From Eutrigla gurnardus (taxonomy: Eukaryota > Chordata > Actinopteri > Perciformes > Triglidae): DNA of 64,000 bases. This document shows positions 51,522 to 62,250 of the stretch, one piece after another. A program made the position numbers and the translations under genes. The stretch is taken from positions 21,052,554-21,116,553 of the forward strand of contig OY741280.1 of NCBI GenBank assembly GCA_963514095.1. Reading direction: 5' to 3'. The notes under the pieces were generated by a model. The model made no database searches and was not told where the DNA came from. It saw only the letters and a list, made by a program, of their open reading frames with translations. How positions within the stretch are numbered: the first letter of the stretch is position 1; each line of letters opens with the position of its first letter.

Positions 51522-52791
51522 ATCTTCCTCTGGTGGGGCTTGGGCTCCTTGGCGGGGTTTTTGGACTTGGAGCGGCCATGTTGCTTAGATCAGTCAATTG
51601 AGATATGTCTACCCCTCCTGTGGGGAGGCCAAAGTGGTCCTCGTTATCTCTCATGAAGTCCCGATCGTATCCACATGCCGCTGATTTAGGGTTGTATCCT
51701 CCAGCCGCTCCCTGTTCCTCTTCCTTTTTCTGGCCGCCAATACTGCTGGCAGGTGACTTTACTCTGGTTGACCCCTCCTTCCTTGGGTCGGTATAGTTTC
51801 CACCACTAGGTGGCTTCGAGGGATTTTTTGTGAGGGGTCCTTCTGGTTCACTTTCTGACCAGGTCTTTTCTGAGCCGCCTTGACTCCTTGATCCTCCAGG
51901 GGGCTCCAGTGCCGTTATTCGCTGTTGCAGTCTTTCCACTTCTCTCTTCATTTCCTCTCTGTCTTGGTCTTGTACGAGGACTTCCACGCCGGCCAATGTT
52001 AGTACTGGTGCTTGTACTGCTGTGTCTGTGGTCTGTGCAGGCATTAATCTTTGGTGGGTGTAGGGAGGTGGGGCTGTTGGGGGAGGTGTCGTTTCTGGAG
52101 GCCCAGTTGTTAACTTCTCTGGCAGGACTGGATATATGCCCCCTCCCCCTCCCTGTGTCTCTTCATGTTTGTCTCCCCTCTCCATTCTTCTCTGCTGAAA
52201 CAGGTCTTTTAGCATTAGATTTGTTACTCTTGTCTCTTCTTCTTGTTCTTCAAACATCTTTTTGAGTGGTTTGAAAAATGATCGCTTGTCCTTTTCAGCC
52301 TCCATGTTCTGTCGAGCTCTCTCTAATCTTTGTTTGACATCATTCACCATTATATTCATAGCTTCTCTTGATGGCAGCCCGTCCTTGGTGATCCATCCCT
52401 TTATCTCCCACCTTTTCGCTACTGATTTAACTATCTTCCCATCTCCCTTTTTACTTCTATCCTCAGTCATAACTCTAGCCTTCAAGGTCTCTACGAAGTC
52501 TTCCATTTCCCCCTCGTTCAATCCCTCAATATAATCAAAAGAATCGCTCCTAACGTTACCCAGACCAGCCCGAATCCCACTAGGTTTATTTAACAGACTC
52601 GTCTTAATAAGTTTTTCTAGTTCTAGTATCTGTCTACTCACTACCGTTATCGTTGGTGTGTGTGTCTCTGCTGTTGCTGCTGAGTGGAGAGTGTCACTTC
52701 CTAGAGCGTGCAACAGGGTGTCGGCTGCTTCCTCTTCTTCTTTGTTATCTATCTCTCTCAACTCTTCTATGTCTATGTCATAAAACTCCAT
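51367..52791 (-). CDS. ERV truncated Gag ORF, copy 1
   Basis: A 474-residue frame with an acidic N-terminus, a matrix-like helical region, a Pro-rich segment with a PPPY late-domain motif (TAPPPYTHQ, about residue 240), a coiled-coil-like stretch (REEMKREVERLQQRI) and a low-complexity C-terminal half. No capsid major homology region, no CCHC knuckle and no protease (D-T/S-G) were found. The last ~50 residues overlap the RT frame and look like out-of-frame pol. So capsid, nucleocapsid and protease are deleted at about 51.54 kb. Identical arrangement in copy 2. Confidence 0.85.
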   Translation of the reverse strand: MEFYDIDIEELREIDNKEEEEAADTLLHALGSDTLHSAATAETHTPTITVVSRQILELEKLIKTSLLNKPSGIRAGLGNVRSDSFDYIEGLNEGEMEDFVETLKARVMTEDRSKKGDGKIVKSVAKRWEIKGWITKDGLPSREAMNIMVNDVKQRLERARQNMEAEKDKRSFFKPLKKMFEEQEEETRVTNLMLKDLFQQRRMERGDKHEETQGGGGGIYPVLPEKLTTGPPETTPPPTAPPPYTHQRLMPAQTTDTAVQAPVLTLAGVEVLVQDQDREEMKREVERLQQRITALEPPGGSRSQGGSEKTWSESEPEGPLTKNPSKPPSGGNYTDPRKEGSTRVKSPASSIGGQKKEEEQGAAGGYNPKSAACGYDRDFMRDNEDHFGLPTGGVDISQLTDLSNMAAPSPKTPPRSPSPTRGRYVVLHGPPYHGCLPPRTHTTAKTTWTPMYGPPRSRSGFECGELTILDYNPP

Positions 52792-52807
52792 GCCATGTCT
52801 AAATTTT

Positions 52808-52997
52808 ATTGTATTACAACCACTGCCTACGCTTCTCTACTCGACAGCGCGGTCCCGGGGGAGTTGTATCGGTTTCCAAATTACAAAGTACTATAAATTT
52901 CTATTGTATTACAACCACTGCCTACGCTTCTCTGCTCGACAGCGCGGTCCCGGGGGAGTTGTATCGATTTCCGAATTACAAAGTACTATTTATGCAG
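52808..52997. repeat. Two 95-bp direct repeats in the ERV leader, copy 1
   Basis: ATTGTATTACAACCACTGCC begins at 52808 and again at 52903. Each unit carries the GC-rich core GCGCGGTCCCGGGGGAGTTG. They lie between the primer site and gag, where packaging and splice-donor signals normally sit. The same pair is present in copy 2 (60732-60921). Confidence 0.9.
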
Positions 52998-53493
52998 TCT
53001 GTTGGTTAACCCAAAACACGCTATGTTCGTTAATAGAGTGACTTAATTATGTGCAAGAATTCTCATGCTTCACGGGGTGTGGTGGGTCCGCTCTTCACGA
53101 TACTGTACACATAAAAGCCCTTCTATTCGTCCTTCATCTCGTGTTTTCTGTTAGGTTCAGTCACACATGTGTACACACTATGGCAGGTTTATTTTTATCA
53201 CTTTTGCAGAATATGCTTTCCTTCTGTTCTTTTAACATTTTATCCTTTAGTTAAATTTTGTCTAAAGTATTCATACTCACACTCGGTAGTTGTTGATCAC
53301 CTAATTTATATTTTTCAATATACAGAATTCAATTAAATAGGTTTCTGCTTACCTTTTCGGTTGAGCGCTCAGTGATCAACGTTCCCGAGAATGGATGAAT
53401 CCTTCTGGCCTCCACTTTCTTTCAGGAGACCCCCCTCCTTCTGCAAGACAGGAGGTAGTCGTTAAAATTCTTTCCTCCTCAAGCTTTTCTCCC

Positions 53494-53511
53494 AACCATC
53501 CTCTGCTACCA
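53494..53511 (-). promoter_or_regulatory. ERV primer-binding site, initiator tRNA-Met, copy 1
   Basis: Element-sense TGGTAGCAGAGGATGGTT is complementary over 18 bases to the 3' end of eukaryotic initiator tRNA-Met (CATCCTCTGCTACCA). It lies four bases inside the LTR boundary. Identical site in copy 2 at 61418-61435. Confidence 0.9.
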
Positions 53512-53515
53512 GATT

Positions 53516-54046
53516 TGTTGTGAAAAAAACAGTAAGCTTGAATATACGAGGAGAGTCTATGGGTTATATCAATAACAGCGCTTTATTAGCACAAATATCA
53601 GGAAAACATATTCCGGCAGTTATACGTGCACGGACCTAGTAGTCAACTCAACATAGGGTTGAATTCACTCAAAAGGCGCTTACAACAGAATGCGCAGCTT
53701 ATTTCATTGAGACTCCGCATGAGTCTGATTGGCTCATTTTATAGATGCAGGCGGAGCGTAATTTTAGCATGCCGCGGCCTGGTTGGAGCGCTGGGTATCT
53801 CCACCCACACTGGCTCATACGATCCATCCCTCTGGGTGCTGTCATCTATGTATGTGTGTGTATGTTGTCGAGATGCACATATATCATATACTCCTCCCCT
53901 GTGCGGCTTCCGCTAAGGAATGTATCCTTGGTATGTTGTTTGACCCCTGCCCTTGCTGCTCTCTCGCCTGTGCCTGTGTGTGTGTATGTGTGTGTAGTAA
54001 TTTAAAACATGTGTGATTAGCTCATGTATTTACATTTTTCTCCACA
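53516..54046 (-). repeat. ERV LTR 2 (shared middle LTR)
   Basis: 531 bp, acts as 5' LTR of copy 1 and 3' LTR of copy 2. Differs from LTRs 1 and 3 at 53739 (T for C), which in element sense turns CTATAGAATG into CTATAAAATG. Confidence 0.95.
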
Positions 54047-54085
54047 AATCCCCCTTTTCACACCAACTAGGTGTGAACATTTTGT

Positions 54086-56198
54086 TTAAAGGTACTCTTT
54101 TCCTTCCTCGTCTTCCATGTCCAGGCTCCCATCCTCAAGTTCCTCATTAGCTAGTAGGGGCATCATATATTTTGGTGGGTCTTTTTCTTTAGTCAGTGCA
54201 GTTTGCACTAACCTGGAAACCATGGTTCTCAGACATGGAATGCAGCAGCACCCACAGGTGACTAGTATGGCCAGGAAGATGGCTATTGAGGCTGCTAAAG
54301 ATATTATTACCGCTTTCCATTTTCCAAACACTACTTCCATCCATTTGGTGAACGGGTCATCGACCCCTGATGCTTTGTGCATTTCTTTGGAGAGTGCTCT
54401 TAGGTTTTCTAATGCTCGAGTGACTGAGCCATCTGGGGCCGTGTTATTGGGGATTATGGTACAGCAAAGTTTTCCGAACATGGCACAGACACCCCCTTTT
54501 TCAGCTAGGAGCATGTCTAGCGCCATTCTATTTTGCATAGTGATGATCGATGTGGGTGCGAGCTGCTCCGCCAGCCCCTCTACTGCATCCCTAGTGGCAT
54601 TAGCGAGGCGCAAAAGATTATAGTGGATATAGTTAATGCGGTCTACGTTTTTATTGGGGAGTATCCAGAGAAAGATCGATTCGAACCCTGCCCCTACTTG
54701 ATTGGCCAATTTATACTCGTCTGGCACGCCTCGAGGGATACCTATAGCGTCCACGTATGTGGTCCCTCCAAATGGGTCTTGCAAGCTTGTGTCCCTTTTA
54801 GCAAGTATATGTCTTCTTCTTCGCCGGACGAGGGCGTTAGGTCCTGAGGGTTTTTTTTATCACTCGACTGCCTATTAACGTAAGGGGCATCCCTAGTCTG
54901 ACCATGGCGCAGGTGCCTAAGGTGGTGTCGGCCTCTACTCGAGAATAGAGACGCAACCCTCCACAATAGTAAAACAGTCCCGCTCGGGCCCATGGTCCTA
55001 TCACATCCCCAGATGTTGTCCTATTACACCAATCTGAGGGTATGTTTCCCACATTAACTTTTGGTTTGCTGCTGGTGAAGTTGAAACACTGATACCTGGG
55101 ATCTTTTCCTTTTATGGCGGTAAAATAGCCGGCCCTAGTTTTATTATCAATGGGTGGGAAGACTGATGCCAGGGATTGGCATCCTGAGGGTGTGGCTTTT
55201 CTGGTTAAGTTCATCATACATTCATAACCTACTTTGTCTTTGTCTGGATATAAGGGGGCAGGTTCGACGAACATGGCAGGACGTGCAGCCGCGCATGCTA
55301 CACATCCCGTCATGTTCTGGCGCTTAGCATTATCCGTAATTCACCTCAACCAAATGTTACTTAATTCTGTGTAATCCTGGGTCATCACTATCGGACTGGT
55401 AGTGGGCGGCTTTAGGGCAGTGGAATTAGCTGTGGTCGTATTCGTTGCACTACCTTTACTAGTGGGGGCGTATTTGGGCGGGTATATGTTTACTTGTATT
55501 CCTCGTATCTGGTCTTTTCCGGTGACGTCTACTCCTAATGCGATCCATATGCGATTTTTTCCCGTGGAGCTTGCCTTAATGTTATTGATAGAGAGAGTGA
55601 GCGGATTGCCGGTTGGACTGAAATCTCTTTGGAACGAAATGTGGTCCCAAAACTCGCTGTGTGGGAATCGGGTAAAACCGGACCAAGTCCCAGTGAACTT
55701 TGTTACTAGATACCACTCGGGACAAAATGGCTGTGAATGCACCGAGAGCCCAAACCCATGTTGGAAAGCATTCCCAGTGGCCTCGCAGCTCTCCACTATT
55801 CGTGGACTATGACACAGATAGACATCGTAGCCCCGCCAACTTGCTTGGGATTCCCCGCAGTCTATCACGGAGCACAGGTCGAATGTGAACATTGTGGTAT
55901 CCCCGGCAGTATAATTTAAAACTATTTTAGCACCGCACGCGACTTCGGGGATCTGGAAAGTTTTCGTTTGTTCCCTTTTGGGACGGGTTAGGTAAATGTT
56001 GGTGGAATTGTCTCGCTCTTTGTTTATTAGTTCAAGTCCTAGTAGAAGGAGTATTATCGCCACCCCGGTTACACCCATGATCACGGTGCACATCGTTTTC
56101 CCCCTTGGGAGATAGTCTGCATATCTCCACCTCCGTCTTTCCTCCGGTGCAACAGACGGATCTCCGGAGAGTCTCCTAAAACTCCTCGGAGTCGTCAT
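54086..56198 (-). pseudogene. ERV env, copy 2, broken, with a 42-bp in-frame deletion
   Basis: Same layout and same TGA and A8 frame lesions as copy 1 (SU 55341-56198, middle 54837-55313, TM 54086-54784). In addition 42 bp (14 codons) just before the TGA are missing relative to 47388-47430. Confidence 0.9.
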
Positions 56199-58021
56199 TT
56201 TGGGCCAAATCTGTTCTCACTTCCTGGAGTGAGCGAGTAGGTGGTGATGCTGGGGCACAATGTGTCAGGTGGTGCCAGGGAGCTCCTGCTTTTCCCTTGA
56301 CCTGGACCAAGTGTGAAGTAACCTCCTTCACTTCGTACGGACCAGTCCACCTGGGGTCTGTCCACTTTCTTTTGTGAACCTTGACCCTGACCCAGTCTCC
56401 TACTTTGACTATCGTCCCCTGCTCTTCGGGATCCTTCTCCTGTGCCTTCTGCACCTGTAATGAGAGGGCTGAGACAAGAGATATTAGTTCTCTCATGTAG
56501 TCGGATTTCTCTATCTGACACACATCTAAAGGAGGTATATGTCCTCCATCACGTGGCGGGCCAGGCATTGGCCTTCCCGTCAACAACTCATGGGGCGACA
56601 GGTGCGTGCCTCCCCCTTTTGAGGTTCTCATGGCCATGAGAGCCAAAGGGAGGGCCTCCAACCATGTCATCTTACTGCCCGCACATACCTTGGCTATTTT
56701 AGCCTTCAACGTTTGATTCGCGCGTTCCACCAGTCCCTGGGACTGTGGATGGTAGACCGAACCAAAACTGTGTGCAATCCCCAGGAATGCCTCCACTTCA
56801 CTCAGCATCTGATTGTTAAAATGTGTCCCGTTGTCTGATCTGATACGTTTCGGTACCCCGTATCTGGGTATTAGCTCTGTTTGCAACCACTTTATTACTG
56901 TCTTCCCGTCTTCTCTATTTGTGGGGATTGCTTCTACCCATCTTGAAAATCTGTCTACCATTACCAACATGTACCTCTTTCCCTGTACTACGTTCTCCTG
57001 TCCCATATCTGTATAATCTATACTAATATCTTGGAATGGTGCGAGAGGTACGGGGTAGGATCCCATGGGCGTTTTGAATGGTTTTCTTGGGTTGTGGTTT
57101 CCACAGACGACGCATTCTTCGCAGTATAGTTTTGCCATGCTGTCTAGGTGTGGGTGCCACCAGAGTGCTGAAATGTTCAACAGTGTCTGTCTTTGTCCTT
57201 CATGGGTTGGTCCATGGGCTTCTTTTAGTAGGGTCGCTACTAGTTTTGCTGGTGCCACTATCCTTCCATCATGTGATCTCCAGAGACCTTCTTTCTTTGT
57301 GGCCCCCTTTTGTGTCCATGTCGACCATTCGTACGGGCCTGCTTGTTCTTGTATCTTTTTTAGGTCTTCTTCGGTGAGCTTAGGTTGGGGGGGGCGTCAG
57401 CTTAAGTATCATTTGCTTTGGCTGATATCCTCCTGCCTTTTTGGCCGCCTGATCTGCAGCCTCGTTTCCTTGACTGATCCTGGTGCCTGTTTTCTCATGA
57501 CCTTTGCACTTCATTATGGATACTCCTCTTGGTAGGGTGATTGCTTCCACCAGCTCTTGTATTTCTCTTTGGTGTTTGATTGGGGCGTTGCTGGATGTTA
57601 CGAATCCCCTCCGTTGCCACATGGGTGCATCTACTTGTGCCGCCCCATGTGCGTAAGCAGAATCTGTAAAGATGTTCACCGTCTTTCCTTTGGCCAGTTT
57701 CAAGGCTTCGGTGAGCGCCTTGACTTCTGCCATTTGCGCTGAAGCGGGTTGTGGTATTACTTCTGCTTTGAGCGTCTCATGTCTTCCATTGGGGTGTTGC
57801 TGAACCACTGCATATGATGCCTGGTTCAGTCCGTTTTCTCCTCGATAGCAGCATCCGTCAGTGTAGAGCCAGAGTTCTGCTTTGGGATCTATGTCATTTT
57901 TCAGGTCTTGTCTGAGCTTACTTTCCTTGACCGCAAGTTCTTCACATGAATGTGGGGTTCCTTTCCCAAAGTTTCCAGCCATGTTCCTTTCGGCTGCGAC
58001 AAAGGATGTGGCCTGGTGCAT
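56176..58021 (-). pseudogene. ERV RNase H-integrase, copy 2, frameshifted
   Basis: One extra G in a G-run near 57385-57394 (eight G where copy 1 has seven) splits the frame into RNase H (57380-58021, 213 codons) and an integrase part (56176-57258). Motifs otherwise as in copy 1. Confidence 0.9.
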
Positions 58022-59445
58022 TCTCTTTGAATCTTGGTTTTTCTGGCCATGCTGAAAGTAAACTCCTTACTTGCCAAAAACGCTGCAACTCCATGTTCAG
58101 TGTGGACCTGTAATGGGTGACACATCACTACATGTGCTGTTTTTTGGAGAGCTTTTGCTACCGCTGCAACATATCTGGCGCACATTGACTGTCCGGTTTC
58201 CACTGCGTCGAGTTTTGAAGAGTAGTATATCAACACATTCCTCTCTCCCCCTTTTTTCTGATACAAAACAGCATTTAAAAATGCATTTTGTTCAGAAACA
58301 TCCAAATGGAACACTTCTGTGTAGTCCGGTGAGGTGAGTGCAGCAGCTTGGGAGAGTACTTGTTTCATGTCAGTGAATGCTTGTTCAGCTTCAGAAGTCC
58401 AGGGTAGTCGTTCTGTGAGGTTTCGAGCCCCTACCTCGTTGATCATTGTCCGCAAAGGTTGTGTCCGATTGGAGTAATCAGGTATGTGGGATCGGCTGTA
58501 GCCCGTTAGTCCCAGAAATGACAGCATGTCTGCCACCGTGGTGGGCTTTGGATGGTGTAGGATTGATTCCCTGTGGGCCGTAGATACTCCCAATCCTGAT
58601 GCCGAGATTTGTCGGCCTAGGAATAGGACTTCTTCTCTGCATAGCTGCACTATTTCTCTCTTGACTTTGTAGCCCTTTTTGTGCAGAACTGAGAACAGTA
58701 GGGCAGTGGCCTCCAGGCAGAGGGTAGATGTTTCTGCTGCCAAGAGAAGATCATCTACATATTGGATGAGCACAACCCCTGGTGGCCATTGGAGTTCTAG
58801 TAGGTGTGCTTTTAGTACCTGATTAAAGAGACCTGGCGAGTCCCTGAACCCCTGTGGCAACCGATTGTAGGTGTACTGTTTGCCCCCAAACGTGAAAGCA
58901 AACATGGCTTGTGATGTTTGTGCCAGTGGAACACTGAAGAAAGCGTTTGCCAAATCTATGACAGTGAAGTATCGAAATGCTGGGCTTAAACTCGTGAGTG
59001 CTACGTGTGGGTCTGGTACTGGATGAACATCTGGAGTCGTTACATCATTTATAGGGCGGAAGTCTTGTACCATTCTCCAGCCCTTTCCCCCTGCTTTCTG
59101 TACCGGTAATATGGGAGTATTCCATGGGGAGTGGCACTCGTATATTACCCCGACGTCCAGAAGGCCCTGTATCGTGGGGGCAATTCCCTTCATTTGATCT
59201 TGGGTTAGAGGATACTGCCGTCGATAAATAGGATGTGCATCTGGGTCTTTCAGGGTGACAATTACTGGTTGTGTTTCCAGGGCTCCTACGTCATGGGGGG
59301 TTATAGTCCAAAATCGTGAGTTCACCGCATTCAAAACCACTGCGGCTCCTGGGTGGTCCGTACATGGGAGTCCATGTTGTCTTGGCAGTGGTATGTGTTC
59401 TGGGAGGGAGACATCCGTGGTATGGGGGCCCGTGAAGCACCACAT
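57901..59445 (-). CDS. ERV reverse transcriptase ORF, copy 2
   Basis: A 514-residue frame matching copy 1 residue for residue as far as I could compare, with YVDDLL. Same missing protease and same out-of-frame end. Confidence 0.88.
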   Translation of the reverse strand: MWCFTGPHTTDVSLPEHIPLPRQHGLPCTDHPGAAVVLNAVNSRFWTITPHDVGALETQPVIVTLKDPDAHPIYRRQYPLTQDQMKGIAPTIQGLLDVGVIYECHSPWNTPILPVQKAGGKGWRMVQDFRPINDVTTPDVHPVPDPHVALTSLSPAFRYFTVIDLANAFFSVPLAQTSQAMFAFTFGGKQYTYNRLPQGFRDSPGLFNQVLKAHLLELQWPPGVVLIQYVDDLLLAAETSTLCLEATALLFSVLHKKGYKVKREIVQLCREEVLFLGRQISASGLGVSTAHRESILHHPKPTTVADMLSFLGLTGYSRSHIPDYSNRTQPLRTMINEVGARNLTERLPWTSEAEQAFTDMKQVLSQAAALTSPDYTEVFHLDVSEQNAFLNAVLYQKKGGERNVLIYYSSKLDAVETGQSMCARYVAAVAKALQKTAHVVMCHPLQVHTEHGVAAFLASKEFTFSMARKTKIQRECTRPHPLSQPKGTWLETLGKEPHIHVKNLRSRKVSSDKT

Positions 59446-60715
59446 ATCTTCCTCTGGTGGGGCTTGGGCTCCTTGGCGGGGTTTTTGGACTTGGAGCGGC
59501 CATGTTGCTTAGATCAGTCAATTGAGATATGTCTACCCCTCCTGTGGGGAGGCCAAAGTGGTCCTCGTTATCTCTCATGAAGTCCCGATCGTATCCACAT
59601 GCCGCTGATTTAGGGTTGTATCCTCCAGCCGCTCCCTGTTCCTCTTCCTTTTTCTGGCCGCCAATACTGCTGGCAGGTGACTTTACTCTGGTTGACCCCT
59701 CCTTCCTTGGGTCGGTATAGTTTCCACCACTAGGTGGCTTCGAGGGATTTTTTGTGAGGGGTCCTTCTGGTTCACTTTCTGACCAGGTCTTTTCTGAGCC
59801 GCCTTGACTCCTTGATCCTCCAGGGGGCTCCAGTGCCGTTATTCGCTGTTGCAGTCTTTCCACTTCTCTCTTCATTTCCTCTCTGTCTTGGTCTTGTACG
59901 AGGACTTCCACGCCGGCCAATGTTAGTACTGGTGCTTGTACTGCTGTGTCTGTGGTCTGTGCAGGCATTAATCTTTGGTGGGTGTAGGGAGGTGGGGCTG
60001 TTGGGGGAGGTGTCGTTTCTGGAGGCCCAGTTGTTAACTTCTCTGGCAGGACTGGATATATGCCCCCTCCCCCTCCCTGTGTCTCTTCATGTTTGTCTCC
60101 CCTCTCCATTCTTCTCTGCTGAAACAGGTCTTTTAGCATTAGATTTGTTACTCTTGTCTCTTCTTCTTGTTCTTCAAACATCTTTTTGAGTGGTTTGAAA
60201 AATGATCGCTTGTCCTTTTCAGCCTCCATGTTCTGTCGAGCTCTCTCTAATCTTTGTTTGACATCATTCACCATTATATTCATAGCTTCTCTTGATGGCA
60301 GCCCGTCCTTGGTGATCCATCCCTTTATCTCCCACCTTTTCGCTACTGATTTAACTATCTTCCCATCTCCCTTTTTACTTCTATCCTCAGTCATAACTCT
60401 AGCCTTCAAGGTCTCTACGAAGTCTTCCATTTCCCCCTCGTTCAATCCCTCAATATAATCAAAAGAATCGCTCCTAACGTTACCCAGACCAGCCCGAATC
60501 CCACTAGGTTTATTTAACAGACTCGTCTTAATAAGTTTTTCTAGTTCTAGTATCTGTCTACTCACTACCGTTATCGTTGGTGTGTGTGTCTCTGCTGTTG
60601 CTGCTGAGTGGAGAGTGTCACTTCCTAGAGCGTGCAACAGGGTGTCGGCTGCTTCCTCTTCTTCTTTGTTATCTATCTCTCTGAACTCTTCTATGTCTAT
60701 GTCATAAAACTCCAT
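59291..60715 (-). CDS. ERV truncated Gag ORF, copy 2
   Basis: 474 residues, one visible difference from copy 1 near the N-terminus (EEF for EEL). Same loss of capsid, nucleocapsid and protease. Confidence 0.85.
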   Translation of the reverse strand: MEFYDIDIEEFREIDNKEEEEAADTLLHALGSDTLHSAATAETHTPTITVVSRQILELEKLIKTSLLNKPSGIRAGLGNVRSDSFDYIEGLNEGEMEDFVETLKARVMTEDRSKKGDGKIVKSVAKRWEIKGWITKDGLPSREAMNIMVNDVKQRLERARQNMEAEKDKRSFFKPLKKMFEEQEEETRVTNLMLKDLFQQRRMERGDKHEETQGGGGGIYPVLPEKLTTGPPETTPPPTAPPPYTHQRLMPAQTTDTAVQAPVLTLAGVEVLVQDQDREEMKREVERLQQRITALEPPGGSRSQGGSEKTWSESEPEGPLTKNPSKPPSGGNYTDPRKEGSTRVKSPASSIGGQKKEEEQGAAGGYNPKSAACGYDRDFMRDNEDHFGLPTGGVDISQLTDLSNMAAPSPKTPPRSPSPTRGRYVVLHGPPYHGCLPPRTHTTAKTTWTPMYGPPRSRSGFECGELTILDYNPP

Positions 60716-61439
60716 GCCATGTCTAAATTTTATTGTATTACAACCACTGCCTACGCTTCTCTACTCGACAGCGCGGTCCCGGGGGAGTTGTATCGGTTTC
60801 CAAATTACAAAGTACTATAAATTTCTATTGTATTACAACCACTGCCTACGCTTCTCTGCTCGACAGCGCGGTCCCGGGGGAGTTGTATCGATTTCCGAAT
60901 TACAAAGTACTATTTATGCAGTCTGTTGGTTAACCCAAAACACGCTATGTTCGTTAATAGAGTGACTTAATTATGTGCAAGAATTCTCATGCTTCACGGG
61001 GTGTGGTGGGTCCGCTCTTCACGATACTGTACACATAAAAGCCCTTCTATTCGTCCTTCATCTCGTGTTTTCTGTTAGGTTCAGTCACACATGTGTACAC
61101 ACTATGGCAGGTTTATTTTTATCACTTTTGCAGAATATGCTTTCCTTCTGTTCTTTTAACATTTTATCCTTTAGTTAAATTTTGTCTAAAGTATTCATAC
61201 TCACACTCGGTAGTTGTTGATCACCTAATTTATATTTTTCAATATACAGAATTCAATTAAATAGGTTTCTGCTTACCTTTTCGGTTGAGCGCTCAGTGAT
61301 CAACGTTCCCGAGAATGGATGAATCCTTCTGGCCTCCACTTTCTTTCAGGAGACCCCCCTCCTTCTGCAAGACAGGAGGTAGTCGTTAAAATTCTTTCCT
61401 CCTCAAGCTTTTCTCCCAACCATCCTCTGCTACCAGATT

Positions 61440-61970
61440 TGTTGTGAAAAAAACAGTAAGCTTGAATATACGAGGAGAGTCTATGGGTTATATCAATAAC
61501 AGCGCTTTATTAGCACAAATATCAGGAAAACATATTCCGGCAGTTATACGTGCACGGACCTAGTAGTCAACTCAACATAGGGTTGAATTCACTCAAAAGG
61601 CGCTTACAACAGAATGCGCAGCTTATTTCATTGAGACTCCGCATGAGTCTGATTGGCTCATTCTATAGATGCAGGCGGAGCGTAATTTTAGCATGCCGCG
61701 GCCTGGTTGGAGCGCTGGGTATCTCCACCCACACTGGCTCATACGATCCATCCCTCTGGGTGCTGTCATCTATGTATGTGTGTGTATGTTGTCGAGATGC
61801 ACATATATCATATACTCCTCCCCTGTGCGGCTTCCGCTAAGGAATGTATCCTTGGTATGTTGTTTGACCCCTGCCCTTGCTGCTCTCTCGCCTGTGCCTG
61901 TGTGTGTGTATGTGTGTGTAGTAATTTAAAACATGTGTGATTAGCTCATGTATTTACATTTTTCTCCACA
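61440..61970 (-). repeat. ERV LTR 3 (5' LTR of provirus copy 2)
   Basis: 531 bp, one substitution from LTR 1 and one from LTR 2. Its outer end abuts CTAG at 61971-61974. Confidence 0.95.
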
Positions 61971-62056
61971 CTAGCAAAAAAATTTGCGAGTGGCCGACTA
62001 CGCGAGACTGATTAATTGACTGCGCAAGTGCCCGTATCACCGGTAGAGTAAATCAC

Positions 62057-62140
62057 ACAGACACTTTCTCAGCACCACGAAGGAACTCTCCGTTTCTCGA
62101 TGTTTCTACTGACACGAGGCGCCATTTTGCTAAAGACAAA
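62057..62140 (-). pseudogene. Zinc-finger gene 5' remnant before copy E
   Basis: ACACTTTCTCAGCACCACGA to GGCGCCATTTTGC matches the ZNF promoter region at 8510-8585; the coding part is missing, as in the C-D interval. Confidence 0.65.
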
Positions 62141-62250
62141 CATCAATGAAAACACACTTGGAGCTCTTGTTTGTTGTCGACAGCCTGACTGAACACAAGC
62201 AGACTAAGACACTACTGCAGAGTATGTGATCTTCATTCAAACATTTCTGC

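Larger units (their letters stand above)
45551..61970 (-). mobile_element. Tandem double provirus of a class I (gamma/epsilon-like) endogenous retrovirus
   Basis: Three 531-bp LTRs (45551-46081, 53516-54046, 61440-61970) separate two internal regions (46082-53515, 7434 bp; 54047-61439, 7393 bp). A 4-bp CTAG duplication flanks only the outside (45547-45550, 61971-61974), so the whole array stems from one integration followed by LTR-LTR unequal exchange. Element sense is minus: leader with initiator-tRNA-Met primer site, gag, pol, env. The 41-bp length difference equals a 42-bp env deletion and a 1-bp pol insertion in the right-hand copy. Both copies share a gag-pro deletion and pol and env lesions, so no complete viral protein set is encoded. 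YVDD RT, DDE integrase and a CX6CC TM subunit support class I. Confidence 0.95.
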
